From Onthomorpha sp937906975 (GTDB taxonomy: Bacteria; Bacteroidota; Bacteroidia; Bacteroidales; P3): a stretch of DNA of 64,000 nt. The DNA lies in the NCBI GenBank assembly GCA_045614605.1, contig JAZLDH010000002.1, forward strand, positions 15,487-79,486. The letters run 5' to 3'. The notes below the pieces were generated by a model that saw nothing but the letters and a program-made list of their open reading frames with translations, was not told where the DNA came from and did not search any database. Of this stretch, positions 1-9,546 are shown piece after piece (position 1 is the first letter of the stretch; each line of letters begins with the position of its first letter). The position numbers and the translations under genes were made by a program.

Positions 1-2
1 TA

Positions 3-686
3 TTAACAATTGAAAACAAAAAAGCAAGACCTGTTGGTTATGCAGTTGCGTCAAAATCAAAGACTCACGCAGGATCAAAATGGATGATTTACACAGGTGG
101 AGTTGTTTTTGCGTTTTTGATTATCCACTTTATCAATTTCTATTTTGTTAAGTTCGGAATAGTTGTTGAAGACGAAAGCGACACTTACACAGTAGAGATT
201 GAAGATGTACAAAGACATCTTGAAGACAAGGTTGCTATGGTTCAAGAACAAATGATGAACGGAACAATCACTCAAGAGCAAGCACAAGAACAAATGATGG
301 CTCTTCAATTAGAGTATATGCCATTTTTACAAATTATGCAAACAGGACAACCTGCTGAAAAAATATCAAAAGATGGCGAAGAATTGATAAATCTAAGCAA
401 AGAAGAGTTAGTTCAATTCGTAGGTGAAGACTTCGAAGAATATGAACCTGATTTCTATACAATGTGTAATAAGTTATTTGCAAATCCTACATATTCTATA
501 ATCTATTTATTAGCATTAGTAATATTAGGTATTCACTTATTCCACGCAATCAATTCAGTATTCCAAACATTTGGTTTAAATCACAAAAAATACAATAAAG
601 CAATTGAATATTTTGCAGGTGCATACGCAGTTATAGTGCCATTAGGATTTGCAATCGTGCCTTTATTCGTAATGTTTTGTAAATAA
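3..686 (+). CDS. Fumarate reductase/succinate dehydrogenase cytochrome b558 subunit, 5' truncated by window edge
   Basis: Membrane anchor of the quinone-reactive complex II-type enzyme. It passes electrons between menaquinone and the FrdAB subunits encoded directly downstream. The reading frame is open from the first full codon (position 3) and reads KARPVGYAV then SKTHAGSKWM, typical of the mid-region of this family, so the ATG at 84 is internal and the true start lies off the window. Visible hydrophobic helices are at about 95-170, 490-570 and 620-680, with histidines (IIHF, LFHAIN) suitable as haem ligands. Between the first two lies an unusually long acidic, Gln/Met-rich hydrophilic stretch (about 160-440) that I do not expect in the short loop of known relatives. 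The frdA-type gene follows after 28 bp. Whether it runs as fumarate reductase or succinate dehydrogenase cannot be told from sequence. Confidence 0.9.
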   Translation, partial: LTIENKKARPVGYAVASKSKTHAGSKWMIYTGGVVFAFLIIHFINFYFVKFGIVVEDESDTYTVEIEDVQRHLEDKVAMVQEQMMNGTITQEQAQEQMMALQLEYMPFLQIMQTGQPAEKISKDGEELINLSKEELVQFVGEDFEEYEPDFYTMCNKLFANPTYSIIYLLALVILGIHLFHAINSVFQTFGLNHKKYNKAIEYFAGAYAVIVPLGFAIVPLFVMFCK

Positions 687-714
687 TTAAAATAATAACA
701 AATCAGAAAATAAC

Positions 715-2652
715 ATGGTAACACTTAATTCCAAAATTCCGCAAGGACCACTTAGCGAGAAATGGACAAAATATAAAGCTGACCAAAAGTTAGTAAACCC
801 TGCTAATAAAAGAAAATTAGATGTCATTGTTGTAGGAACAGGTTTAGCAGGAGCCTCAGCTGCAGCTTCATTGGGAGCATTAGGATTTAATGTAAAAATA
901 TTCTGTATCTCAGACTCACCTCGTAGAGCTCACTCAATCGCAGCTCAAGGTGGTATAAATGCAGCAAAAAACTATCCAAACGATGGTGATAGCGTAGGAA
1001 GATTGTTCTATGACACTATCAAAGGAGGAGACTATCGTGCAAGAGAAGCTAACGTTTATCGTTTGGCAGAGGTAAGTAACAACATCATAGACCAATGTGT
1101 TGCACAAGGAGTTCCTTTCGCAAGAGACTACGCTGGAATGCTTGACAACCGTTCATTTGGTGGTGCTCAAGTAAGCCGTACCTTCTATGCAAAAGGACAA
1201 ACAGGACAACAACTTCTTTTAGGTGCATACTCTGCTTTGTCAAAAGAAATAAAAGCTGGCACAGTTAAGATGTACGAAAGAAAAGAAATGATGGACGTTG
1301 TCTTAGTTGATGGAAAAGCAAGAGGTATCATCACAAGAGATTTACAAACAGGTAAATTGGAACGTTGGTTTGGACACGCAGTAGTTGTAGCAACAGGAGG
1401 ATATGGAAATGTTTATTTCTTATCAACAAATGCTATGAACTCAAATGGTTCAGCTGCTTGGCAATGTTACAAAAAAGGTGCATGCTTTGCAAATCCTTGC
1501 TATGTACAAATCCACCCTACATGTATTCCAGTTCACGGAGACTATCAATCAAAATTAACTTTGATGAGTGAAAGTTTACGTAATGACGGAAGAATTTGGG
1601 TTCCTAAAAACATAGAAGATTCAGTTGCTATCAGAGAAGGAAGACTTAAACCAACTGATATAGCTGAAGAAAACAGAGATTACTACTTAGAAAGACGCTA
1701 CCCTGCGTTCGGAAACTTAGTGCCAAGAGACATCGCATCAAGAGCAGCAAAAGAAAGATGTGATGCAGGTTATGGAGTTGGAACAGGACAAGCAGTTTAC
1801 TTAGATTTCTCTTCTGCAATCAAACGTTTAGGTAAAGATAAAGTAGAAGCAAGATACGGAAACTTGTTCCAAATGTATGAAAAAATTACAGCACAAAACC
1901 CATACGAAACTCCAATGATGATTTACCCAGCAGTACACTACACAATGGGTGGATTATGGGTTGACTATGAATTACAAACTACAATAGAAGGATTGTTCGC
2001 AGCGGGAGAAGCAAACTTCTCTGACCACGGTGCAAACCGTTTAGGCGCATCTGCCTTAATGCAAGGCTTAGCTGATGGATATTTTGTATTACCTTATACT
2101 ATCCAAAACTATCTTTCAAAAGAAATTTACTCACAACCAATCCCTACAACCGTACCTGAATTTGACGAAGCTGAAAAATCAGTTTCAGCAAAAATAGAAA
2201 AGTTAATGTCAATCAAAGGAAACAAGAGCGTAGATACATTCCAAAAAGAATTAGGACACATAATGTGGAATAAAGTTGGTATGGGAAGAACTGAGCAAGG
2301 CTTAAAAGAAGCAATTCCTGCTTTGAAAGCGTTGAAAGAAGACTTCTGGGCAAACGTTCGCATCACAGGAGACACAAATTCTATGAATCCTGAATTAGAA
2401 AAAGCATTGAGATTATCTGACCATATCGAACTTGCTCAACTTATGGCAAAAGATGCTTTACATAGAGAAGAAAGTTGTGGTGGTCACTTCCGTGAAGAAC
2501 ATCAAACAGAAGAAGGTGAAGCAAAAAGAAATGACGAACAATTTATGTATGTAGGTGCTTGGGAATACCAAGGAGAAGGAAACGAACCTCAATTACATAA
2601 AGAAGAATTAAATTACGAGTTTATTAAAGTTCAACAAAGAAATTACAAGTAA
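715..2652 (+). CDS. frdA: Fumarate reductase/succinate dehydrogenase flavoprotein subunit
   Basis: Catalytic subunit interconverting fumarate and succinate on the cytoplasmic face of the membrane. The 645-residue protein has the N-terminal FAD-binding Rossmann motif (VVGTGLAG, residues 39-46) and the RRAHSIAAQGG segment, whose His73 is the expected covalent FAD attachment site. It also has the active-site IHPT region and the GANRLGASAL segment of the capping/FAD domain near residue 445. Length and domain order fit the Bacteroidota b558-class enzyme, which is longer than the E. coli FrdA. It sits between the cytochrome b and iron-sulfur genes; only one base separates its stop from the next start, so translation is likely coupled. 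sdhA would be an equally valid name. Confidence 0.96.
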   Translation: MVTLNSKIPQGPLSEKWTKYKADQKLVNPANKRKLDVIVVGTGLAGASAAASLGALGFNVKIFCISDSPRRAHSIAAQGGINAAKNYPNDGDSVGRLFYDTIKGGDYRAREANVYRLAEVSNNIIDQCVAQGVPFARDYAGMLDNRSFGGAQVSRTFYAKGQTGQQLLLGAYSALSKEIKAGTVKMYERKEMMDVVLVDGKARGIITRDLQTGKLERWFGHAVVVATGGYGNVYFLSTNAMNSNGSAAWQCYKKGACFANPCYVQIHPTCIPVHGDYQSKLTLMSESLRNDGRIWVPKNIEDSVAIREGRLKPTDIAEENRDYYLERRYPAFGNLVPRDIASRAAKERCDAGYGVGTGQAVYLDFSSAIKRLGKDKVEARYGNLFQMYEKITAQNPYETPMMIYPAVHYTMGGLWVDYELQTTIEGLFAAGEANFSDHGANRLGASALMQGLADGYFVLPYTIQNYLSKEIYSQPIPTTVPEFDEAEKSVSAKIEKLMSIKGNKSVDTFQKELGHIMWNKVGMGRTEQGLKEAIPALKALKEDFWANVRITGDTNSMNPELEKALRLSDHIELAQLMAKDALHREESCGGHFREEHQTEEGEAKRNDEQFMYVGAWEYQGEGNEPQLHKEELNYEFIKVQQRNYK

Positions 2653-2653
2653 A

Positions 2654-3403
2654 ATGAATTTAACATTGAAAATTTGGCGTCAAGAAAACGCAAGAGCAAA
2701 AGGACGCTTTGAAACTTATAAAGTAGAAAATATTTCGCCCGACTGTTCTTTCTTAGAAATGTTGGACATATTAAATGAACAATTAGTAGATAAATTATCA
2801 CATCCTGTTTGTTTCGATAACGATTGTCGTGAAGGAATTTGCGGAATGTGCGGATTATATATCAATGGTCGTCCACACGGACCAGACGATGGTGTAACAA
2901 CTTGTCAATTACACATGAGAAGATTCAAAGATGGTGATACTATCGTTATTGAACCATGGAGAGCAAGACCATTCCCTGTAATTCGCGACTTAGTTGTTGA
3001 TAGAACTGCTTTTGATAAGATAATTCAAGAAGGCGGATACGTATCTGTAACAACAGGAGGTGTGCCTGATGGTAATGCAATTCCTATTCCAAAAAAGAAT
3101 GCAGACGAAGCAATGGATGCAGCTGCATGTATTGGATGTGGAGCTTGTGTTGCAGCTTGTAAAAACGCATCTGCAATGTTATTCGTTTCTGCAAAAGTTT
3201 CTCAACTTGCGCTTCTTCCTCAAGGAAAACCAGAAGCAGCACGCAGAGTTCAAGCAATGGTTGCAAAAATGGACGAATTAGGTTTCGGAAACTGTACAAA
3301 CACATACGCATGTGAAGCAGAATGTCCAAAACAAATTAAGAGAAGTAATATAGCACGTATGAATCGTGAATTTATGTGTGCAAAAGTTTGTTCAGAAGAA
3401 TAG
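2654..3403 (+). CDS. frdB: Fumarate reductase/succinate dehydrogenase iron-sulfur subunit
   Basis: Electron-transfer subunit joining the flavoprotein to the membrane cytochrome b. In 249 residues it carries the plant-type [2Fe-2S] ligands (Cys58, Cys63, Cys66 in CREGICGMC, then Cys84). The C-terminal bacterial ferredoxin domain has ligands in CIGCGACVAAC and in CEAECPKQ, which together hold the [4Fe-4S] and [3Fe-4S] clusters. It is the last gene of the operon and a strong intrinsic terminator follows 8 bp after the stop. All expected cysteines are present, so the protein should be functional. Confidence 0.96.
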   Translation: MNLTLKIWRQENARAKGRFETYKVENISPDCSFLEMLDILNEQLVDKLSHPVCFDNDCREGICGMCGLYINGRPHGPDDGVTTCQLHMRRFKDGDTIVIEPWRARPFPVIRDLVVDRTAFDKIIQEGGYVSVTTGGVPDGNAIPIPKKNADEAMDAAACIGCGACVAACKNASAMLFVSAKVSQLALLPQGKPEAARRVQAMVAKMDELGFGNCTNTYACEAECPKQIKRSNIARMNREFMCAKVCSEE

Positions 3404-3410
3404 ACTAATA

Positions 3411-3448
3411 AAAAAGGTGTTACAAAAAAAATTGTAACACCTTTTTTT
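3411..3448 (+). terminator. Intrinsic terminator of the frdCAB operon
   Basis: An 11-bp perfect stem (3415-3425 with 3432-3442, AGGTGTTACAA/TTGTAACACCT) has flanking A and T runs that extend the pairing, and is followed by a T-tract. The flanking A-run makes it potentially bidirectional. Confidence 0.9.
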
Positions 3449-3461
3449 CTTTATTTTTTTT

Positions 3462-3529
3462 CTTTGATTTCTTAAAATATTCCTAAGGAATCTTAAATTT
3501 TCTCTTTGATTTATTTTATTTTTTCTTAG
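3462..3529. repeat. 21-bp phased C-WWW-G array A (4 units)
   Basis: CTTTG at 3462, CTAAG at 3483, CTTTG at 3504 and CTTAG at 3525 are exactly 21 bp apart in an otherwise nearly pure A/T spacer. The second unit is on the opposite strand orientation but keeps the phase; it sits inside TTCCTAAGGAA, a palindrome. The array lies between the frd terminator and the promoter of the Wzz-like gene. Function unknown; same family as seven other arrays in this window. Confidence 0.8.
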
Positions 3530-3630
3530 ACTTTTTTTTCTTTTACAAATTTTAGGTGAATTATTCGTGTAATAAAATGAATAGTTCTTCGTTTTTATTG
3601 AATAAAACTACGTTTTTGCTTAAAAAAGTG

Positions 3631-3638
3631 TATCTTTG
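3631..3638 (+). promoter_or_regulatory. Bacteroidota -7 box (TATCTTTG) for the wzz-wzy-secA genes
   Basis: Matches TAnnTTTG, 35 bp before the ATG at 3674. No well-spaced -33 TTTG is visible, so only the -7 element is supported. Confidence 0.6.
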
Positions 3639-3673
3639 CAGGTTGAAATTTAAGAAAATAAAACATAAAAATA

Positions 3674-4657
3674 ATGGAAGAACTAAATTTTAAAGAGATT
3701 TTCAGTTTTTTAAATCGTAACAAAAAGGCTTTAATTATAACATTCATTGTTTCAGCTCTTGTTGCGGCGGGAATAAGTTTACTTTTGCCAAATTATTATA
3801 AATCAGAAGTAACGATGCTTCCTAGTGATACTAATTCTATTTCAAAGGGTGTGCTTAGCCAAATGGACAATGTAGATCCATTTAACTTTGGAATGGCTGC
3901 TGATTGTGAGTATATTTTGGATATAATTACAAGCGGAAGAGTTATGGGAGCGGCTTGTAGAGAATTTAATCTTGCAGAGCATTATGGAATAAAGGCAGAT
4001 GGAAAAGAATTAGACGAAAAACTCGGCAGAAAATTATACAATAACGTTAAGGTAAAGCGTACAGAAAACTTAGGAGTCAAGCTTACAGTTTGGGATACTG
4101 ACCCTGAGTATGCGGCAAAGATAGCAAACTTTATCGTAAGAGAAGTAAGCATTGTACGAAATGAAATGAAAAGAGAAAAGGCTGATAGCATTTGTTCTGC
4201 GATTGAGCGTTCTCGTAAATTGATTTTAGCAGATATTGATTCTTTATCTGATAGTTTGTCTAAATTAAGCCAAGAATACAATTTGTATTTCCCTGATGGA
4301 GCAAGTGAACGCTTCGCTCAAGAATTGGCAAAACAAGTAGCTGCTGGCAATAATGCCGCAGTTGCGAGATTGGAAGCAAAGATGAAAACTATTGAATCAG
4401 CAGGTGCGAAAGTTGCTAATTTGAGAGATCAACTTATAAACAGAAGAGAATCTTTGCGTATTTGGACCGATCAATTAGAAAAAGCGAAAGTAGATAGAGA
4501 TGCTGAAATACCAACAGAATTTGTTATAGAATACGCTTCTGCTTCCTTCTCAAAGGATAAGCCTAAACGTTCTATTATAGTTGCAGTAGCAGCTATGGCT
4601 TGCACATTCTTAGCTTTGTGTGTGTTGGTTGTTAGGGAAAGAAGAAAAGGTGAATAA
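3674..4657 (+). CDS. Wzz/GumC-type polysaccharide chain-length determinant
   Basis: Inner-membrane polysaccharide co-polymerase predicted to control the length of a surface polysaccharide. The 327 residues show the family layout: a short cytoplasmic start, a transmembrane helix at about residues 19-38, a Wzz domain with the PNYYKSEVTMLP strand just after it, a long Lys/Glu-rich periplasmic coiled-coil region (about 150-285), and a second transmembrane helix near 300-320 ending in basic residues. There is no C-terminal tyrosine-kinase domain. The next gene is a Wzy/ligase-type polymerase that overlaps its stop codon, which supports a joint role in O-antigen or exopolysaccharide assembly. The substrate polysaccharide cannot be told. 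Confidence 0.82.
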   Translation: MEELNFKEIFSFLNRNKKALIITFIVSALVAAGISLLLPNYYKSEVTMLPSDTNSISKGVLSQMDNVDPFNFGMAADCEYILDIITSGRVMGAACREFNLAEHYGIKADGKELDEKLGRKLYNNVKVKRTENLGVKLTVWDTDPEYAAKIANFIVREVSIVRNEMKREKADSICSAIERSRKLILADIDSLSDSLSKLSQEYNLYFPDGASERFAQELAKQVAAGNNAAVARLEAKMKTIESAGAKVANLRDQLINRRESLRIWTDQLEKAKVDRDAEIPTEFVIEYASASFSKDKPKRSIIVAVAAMACTFLALCVLVVRERRKGE

Positions 4658-6140
4658 GGTTAAACAAATAATACTTAATTATTGGAATGCTATGAGCGAG
4701 AAGCAACAAACTTCTCTACTCATAGTATTGTTATGTTCTATATTCCTAAGCGGGTTGTTTTACACCATGCTTTACGAATACTATTTTTATTTGTTGATAC
4801 CTGTTATTTTACTTGGGCTTATATTGCTTTTGCGTAATGTTAATATAGCTCCCTTTCTCATTGCCTTTGTAACACCTCTTTCGGTTACGCTTTCAATAAA
4901 GGAATTGGCTATTAGTTTGCCTTCTGAGCCTTTATTGATATTTGTAATGTTGTTATTTTTATTTCAACTCTTTGTAAGAAGAAGATATGATAAAAAAATA
5001 TTAGTCCATCCTATAACAATAACAATATTTATTAGCCTTGCATGGACTTTAATCGCAACTTTGTTTAGCGTTGATTACTTAGTTTCGTTCAAATACTTGC
5101 TTTCTCAATTTTGGTTCATTATTCCTTGTTATTTTGTCTTGATTCCATTGTTTAGAAAGTTTAATAATTTGAAAAATTTCTTTCTTTGCTATGTTATACC
5201 TTTAAGTGTAATAGCAATTGTGTGTATAGGATTGTTATCAACAGAGAACTTTGCACTCTCTTATGCACATTATGTAATGCAACCCTTTTATAATGACCAC
5301 ACAGCTTATGGAGCAGTACTCGCTTTGTTTGTACCACTATCCTTTGTCTTTGTTATAGGAGGGAAAAAACTTGTTCCAAATATATATTGGAGAATATTTT
5401 ACATTTTTATCTTTGTAGTATTGGTCTTAGGTTTGATTTTCTCTTATTCAAGAGCAGCATGGGCAAGTGTATTGGCTGCAATAGCTGTTTATGTAGCGGT
5501 GAAAATGAAAATAAAACTTAAAACTATACTTATAGGACTTGGAGTTGTAGGAGTTTTTGTTTTGATATTTTGGTCTTCTATTTTGGGAATGTTGCAGAAA
5601 AACGACCAAGATTCCTCAGGAAACATGGTTGAGCACATGACTTCTATAACAAATATTAGTACAGACGATTCTAATGTGGAGAGATTAAACAGATGGGCTT
5701 GTGCTTTGGGAATGTTTGAAGACAGACCTATTGTTGGTTGGGGTCCTGGCACGTATAAATTCATTTATTCTGGCTATCAAAAATCTTATAACTTAACTCA
5801 AATCAGTACAGACGCAGGAGATTTGGGTAGTACACACAGCGAATATCTAAAACCTTTGAGTGAACAAGGCGTTTTCGGTACAATAGCCGTGTTATTAGTC
5901 TTTTTGACAACAGTATTTATAGGATTGAGAGTATATCATAAAGCCGAAGATAGAGCAGTTGCAGACTTAGCTCTGTTTTTGGTGATGTCCTTAGTTACAT
6001 ATTACGTTCACGGAGTTTTTAACAATTTTTTGGAAACAGAAAAATTAGCAGTTCCATTTTGGGGGCTAACGGCTATGATAGTGGCCTTAGATATTTACTA
6101 TCCGAAGAAAAGCATTGAAACAATAAAGAATAATAAATAA
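4650..6140 (+). CDS. O-antigen ligase/polymerase family membrane protein (Wzy_C)
   Basis: Polytopic inner-membrane protein that would ligate or polymerise lipid-linked glycan repeats on the periplasmic side. It has about ten hydrophobic helices and, between about residues 340 and 400, the large periplasmic loop of the Wzy_C domain: an RLNRWACA segment, then VGWGPGTYK and STHSEYL, the positions of the conserved W/G and H residues of the family. A GTG start at 4650 overlaps the upstream stop by 8 bp and is chosen over a GTG at 4620 inside the previous gene; ATG 4692 (MSEKQQ) is a credible alternative. Its pairing with the Wzz-like gene supports polysaccharide export. Ligase and polymerase activities cannot be separated by sequence. 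Confidence 0.8.
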   Translation: MNKVKQIILNYWNAMSEKQQTSLLIVLLCSIFLSGLFYTMLYEYYFYLLIPVILLGLILLLRNVNIAPFLIAFVTPLSVTLSIKELAISLPSEPLLIFVMLLFLFQLFVRRRYDKKILVHPITITIFISLAWTLIATLFSVDYLVSFKYLLSQFWFIIPCYFVLIPLFRKFNNLKNFFLCYVIPLSVIAIVCIGLLSTENFALSYAHYVMQPFYNDHTAYGAVLALFVPLSFVFVIGGKKLVPNIYWRIFYIFIFVVLVLGLIFSYSRAAWASVLAAIAVYVAVKMKIKLKTILIGLGVVGVFVLIFWSSILGMLQKNDQDSSGNMVEHMTSITNISTDDSNVERLNRWACALGMFEDRPIVGWGPGTYKFIYSGYQKSYNLTQISTDAGDLGSTHSEYLKPLSEQGVFGTIAVLLVFLTTVFIGLRVYHKAEDRAVADLALFLVMSLVTYYVHGVFNNFLETEKLAVPFWGLTAMIVALDIYYPKKSIETIKNNK

Positions 6141-6150
6141 TTATAAAAAT

Positions 6151-9100
6151 ATGGCAAACTTTTTAGCAAAACTATTTGGAAATAAATCACAACGAGATTT
6201 AAAAGAATTAAATCCTATTTTGGCAAAATGTTTAGAAGCATACGATCAAGTAACTAAACTATCTAATGATGAACTTAGAGCAAAAACATTGGAATTTAAA
6301 ACAACAATTAAAGACACTGTAAGTTCAGAACAACAACAATTAGACTCTTTGCAACAAAGAATAGAGATGGAGTTGGATATGAGTATAGAAGAAAAACAAA
6401 AACTATATACTCAAATTGAAGACTTAGAAAAGAAAATCTATGATAAAACACAAGCCGTTTTAGACAAGATATTACCACAAGCATTTGCCGTTGTAAAAGA
6501 AACAGCTAAACGTTTTACAGAAAATGAAAAAGTAGAAGTAACTGCAACAGAGTATGACAGATATTTATCTACTGTAAAGGATAATGTAAACATAGTAGGA
6601 GATAAGGCATACTTTGACAAGGTTTGGCAAGCAGGTGGAACACCAATGGAATGGAATATGGTGCATTACGATGTTCAGTTAATTGGTGGTACAGTTTTGC
6701 ATCAAGGAAAAATTGCTGAAATGGCGACAGGGGAGGGTAAAACATTGGTTGCAACATTGCCAATCTACCTTAACGCTTTGCCAGGAAAAGGAGTTCACGT
6801 TGTAACAGTAAACGATTATTTGGCGAAACGTGATAGCGAATGGATGGGAATGTTGTTTGAGTTTCATGGTTTAAGAGTTGATTGCATAGACAAACACGAG
6901 CCAAACTCTCCAGAAAGACGCAATGCCTACAATGCAGATATTACATACGGAACAAACAATGAATTTGGTTTTGACTACCTAAGAGATAATATGTGTAGCA
7001 ACACAAATGAGATAGTACAAAGAAAGCATAACTATGCAATAGTCGATGAGGTCGATTCAGTATTGATAGATGATGCGAGAACACCACTTATTATCTCAGG
7101 TCCAACACCAAAAGGCGATAATCAAGAGTTTGAAAGATTTTGTCCTGTTATAGAAAAACTTTATAACGCACAACGACAATTAGTAACACAAGTTCTTTCT
7201 GATGCTAAAAAATGCTTAGCTCCAGGTTACTCACCAGAAAAAGAAAAAGAAGGAGGAATACTCTTGCTTAGAGCTCACCATGGTTTGCCAAAAAATAAAG
7301 CTTTGATTAAATTCCTTTCTGAACCTGGTATGAAAGCTCTTTTATTAAAGACAGAAAGCTTTTATATGCAAGATCAAAGCAAGCAAATGCACATAATAGA
7401 TGATGAACTCTACTTTGTGATAGAAGAACAACACAACTCAATAGAATTAACCGAAAAGGGTATGGATTATCTTGCGAAGTTGGGAGAAGATCCTAAGTTC
7501 TTCTTGTTGCCAGATGTAGGAAGTGAGATTGCAGAACTTGAAAAAGAAAATCTTTCTTCACAAGAAAAAGCAGAAAGAAAAGATAAGATAATGCAAAACT
7601 ACGCTGTGCAATCCGATAGAGTGCATACTATAAATCAACTTATGAAAGCCTACGCTTTATTTGAAAACAACGTAGAATATGTTGTGATAAACAATCAAGT
7701 AAAGATAGTAGATGAGCAAACAGGTCGTATAATGGAGGGAAGACGTTATTCAGACGGATTACACCAAGCGATAGAAGCAAAAGAAAGAGTAAAAGTTGAA
7801 GCAGCAACTCAAACATACGCAACAATAACTCTACAAAACTATTTTAGAATGTACTCAAAATTGGCAGGTATGACAGGTACTGCCGAAACAGAAGCAGGAG
7901 AATTGTGGGATATCTACAAATTAGATGTTGTTACAATACCAACAAATCGCCCTGTTATTAGACATGATAATGACGACTTAATATATAAGACAAAAAGAGA
8001 AAAGTTTGCAGCTGTTATTAACGAAGTTGAACGTTTGATTGGAGAGAAAAGACCTGTGCTTATTGGTACAACAGATGTTGAAACTTCAGAATTGTTGTCA
8101 AAAATGTTGAAGTTAAGAAAAATAGAACACCAAGTTCTTAATGCTAAACTTCACAAAAAAGAAGCGGACATCGTAGCACAAGCAGGTAGAGCTTCAGCTG
8201 TAACAATTGCAACTAACATGGCTGGTCGTGGTACCGACATCAAACTTCAAGAAGGTGTAAAAGAAGCAGGTGGATTAGCAATTATAGGTACAGAACGCCA
8301 CGAATCTCGTCGTGTTGATAGACAGTTAAGAGGTCGTTCTGGACGTCAAGGCGACCCAGGTAGCAGCCAATTCTTTGTTTCTTTGGAAGACAAACTTATG
8401 CGTTTGTTTGGTTCTGACAGAATGGTGAAAGTGATGGATAGACTCGGCTTAGAAGAAGGCGAAGTTATACAACACTCCATGATGACAAAGAGTATTGAAA
8501 GAGCTCAACGTAAAGTGGAAGAAAATAACTTTGGAATCCGTAAGCGTTTGTTGGAATACGATGATGTAATGAACAATCAAAGAACTGTAATCTATACAAA
8601 ACGCCGCAATGCTTTATATGGAGATAAACTTTCAATAGACATTTCAAATATGATTTATGATACATTAGAAATAATGGTGTCAGATTTCAAAGATGACTAT
8701 GAAGGATTTTCATTAGAATTTATAAAAGTATGCGGATACGAATGTCCAATAGATGAAACTACTTTTATTAAAAACAGAACAAAAGAAAACGTTGAAACTT
8801 TATACGAAAACGTTTACGCATATCAAAAAGAAAGATTAAGCAATCTATCTAAGTTAGCTTTCCCATTTGTAAAAAATATCTATGAGGCAAAGAGCTATAA
8901 ATACGAAAACATAGCATTCCCTATCACAGACGGAAAACGTATGATTACAGCAATAGCTCCAATCGAAAAATCATACAATACAGAAGGAAAAGAAATAGGA
9001 TTGTCTGTTGAAAAGAGTATAACTTTACAAATAATTGACAATGCTTGGAAGGAACATTTAAGAGAATTAGATGATTTGAAACAATCGGTTCAAAATGCTT

Positions 9101-9444
9101 CATACGAACAAAAAGACCCATTGTTAATCTATAAGTTTGAGTCGTTCTCGTTATTTGAAAAGATGTTAGGCTCAATAAATAAAGATATAACTTCATTCTT
9201 ATGTAGAGCTTCTCTTCCAATAGCTGAACAACAACAAGTAAAAGAGACAGATTTGCCAAAGACAGATAATAAAGGTATAAAGACCTCACGCAAGGAAGAA
9301 ACAAAACCTAATAATCCCTCAGAACCACAAAAGATACAACCGGTTCATGTTGAGAAAAAAGTAGGAAGAAACGAGCCTTGCCCATGTGGAAGTGGCAAAA
9401 AATATAAGAATTGTCATGGTAAAAACGAAGCAGGACAAGAGTAG
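6151..9444 (+). CDS. secA: Preprotein translocase ATPase SecA
   Basis: Motor that drives unfolded preproteins through SecYEG. The 1097-residue protein is longer than the roughly 900-residue E. coli form but normal for Bacteroidota. Visible are the Walker A loop MATGEGKT (about residue 191), the DEVDSVLIDDA Walker B segment, the preprotein cross-linking region, the helicase C-half with ATNMAGRGTDIKL and RQLRGRSGRQGD, and the C-terminal SEC-C zinc motif CPCGSGKKYKNCH, which binds SecB or ribosomes. A low-complexity linker rich in Lys, Pro and Asn precedes the zinc motif. It follows the polymerase gene by 10 bp, so it may share that promoter. Confidence 0.98.
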   Translation: MANFLAKLFGNKSQRDLKELNPILAKCLEAYDQVTKLSNDELRAKTLEFKTTIKDTVSSEQQQLDSLQQRIEMELDMSIEEKQKLYTQIEDLEKKIYDKTQAVLDKILPQAFAVVKETAKRFTENEKVEVTATEYDRYLSTVKDNVNIVGDKAYFDKVWQAGGTPMEWNMVHYDVQLIGGTVLHQGKIAEMATGEGKTLVATLPIYLNALPGKGVHVVTVNDYLAKRDSEWMGMLFEFHGLRVDCIDKHEPNSPERRNAYNADITYGTNNEFGFDYLRDNMCSNTNEIVQRKHNYAIVDEVDSVLIDDARTPLIISGPTPKGDNQEFERFCPVIEKLYNAQRQLVTQVLSDAKKCLAPGYSPEKEKEGGILLLRAHHGLPKNKALIKFLSEPGMKALLLKTESFYMQDQSKQMHIIDDELYFVIEEQHNSIELTEKGMDYLAKLGEDPKFFLLPDVGSEIAELEKENLSSQEKAERKDKIMQNYAVQSDRVHTINQLMKAYALFENNVEYVVINNQVKIVDEQTGRIMEGRRYSDGLHQAIEAKERVKVEAATQTYATITLQNYFRMYSKLAGMTGTAETEAGELWDIYKLDVVTIPTNRPVIRHDNDDLIYKTKREKFAAVINEVERLIGEKRPVLIGTTDVETSELLSKMLKLRKIEHQVLNAKLHKKEADIVAQAGRASAVTIATNMAGRGTDIKLQEGVKEAGGLAIIGTERHESRRVDRQLRGRSGRQGDPGSSQFFVSLEDKLMRLFGSDRMVKVMDRLGLEEGEVIQHSMMTKSIERAQRKVEENNFGIRKRLLEYDDVMNNQRTVIYTKRRNALYGDKLSIDISNMIYDTLEIMVSDFKDDYEGFSLEFIKVCGYECPIDETTFIKNRTKENVETLYENVYAYQKERLSNLSKLAFPFVKNIYEAKSYKYENIAFPITDGKRMITAIAPIEKSYNTEGKEIGLSVEKSITLQIIDNAWKEHLRELDDLKQSVQNASYEQKDPLLIYKFESFSLFEKMLGSINKDITSFLCRASLPIAEQQQVKETDLPKTDNKGIKTSRKEETKPNNPSEPQKIQPVHVEKKVGRNEPCPCGSGKKYKNCHGKNEAGQE

Positions 9445-9468
9445 TATATAATAAAACTTGAAATAAAT

Positions 9469-9499
9469 TTTGTCAAGTCAAATATTAGTACTACTTTTG
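9469..9499 (+). promoter_or_regulatory. Promoter of rpsF-rpsR-rplI
   Basis: TTTG at 9469-9472, 19 bp spacer, TACTTTTG at 9492-9499: a full match to the Bacteroidota TTTG-N19-TAnnTTTG consensus. It lies 47 bp before the rpsF start. Confidence 0.85.
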
Positions 9500-9546
9500 C
9501 AAACTCAAAAAATAGTAATTATTAATAAATTAAAAAACAAAGCCTT

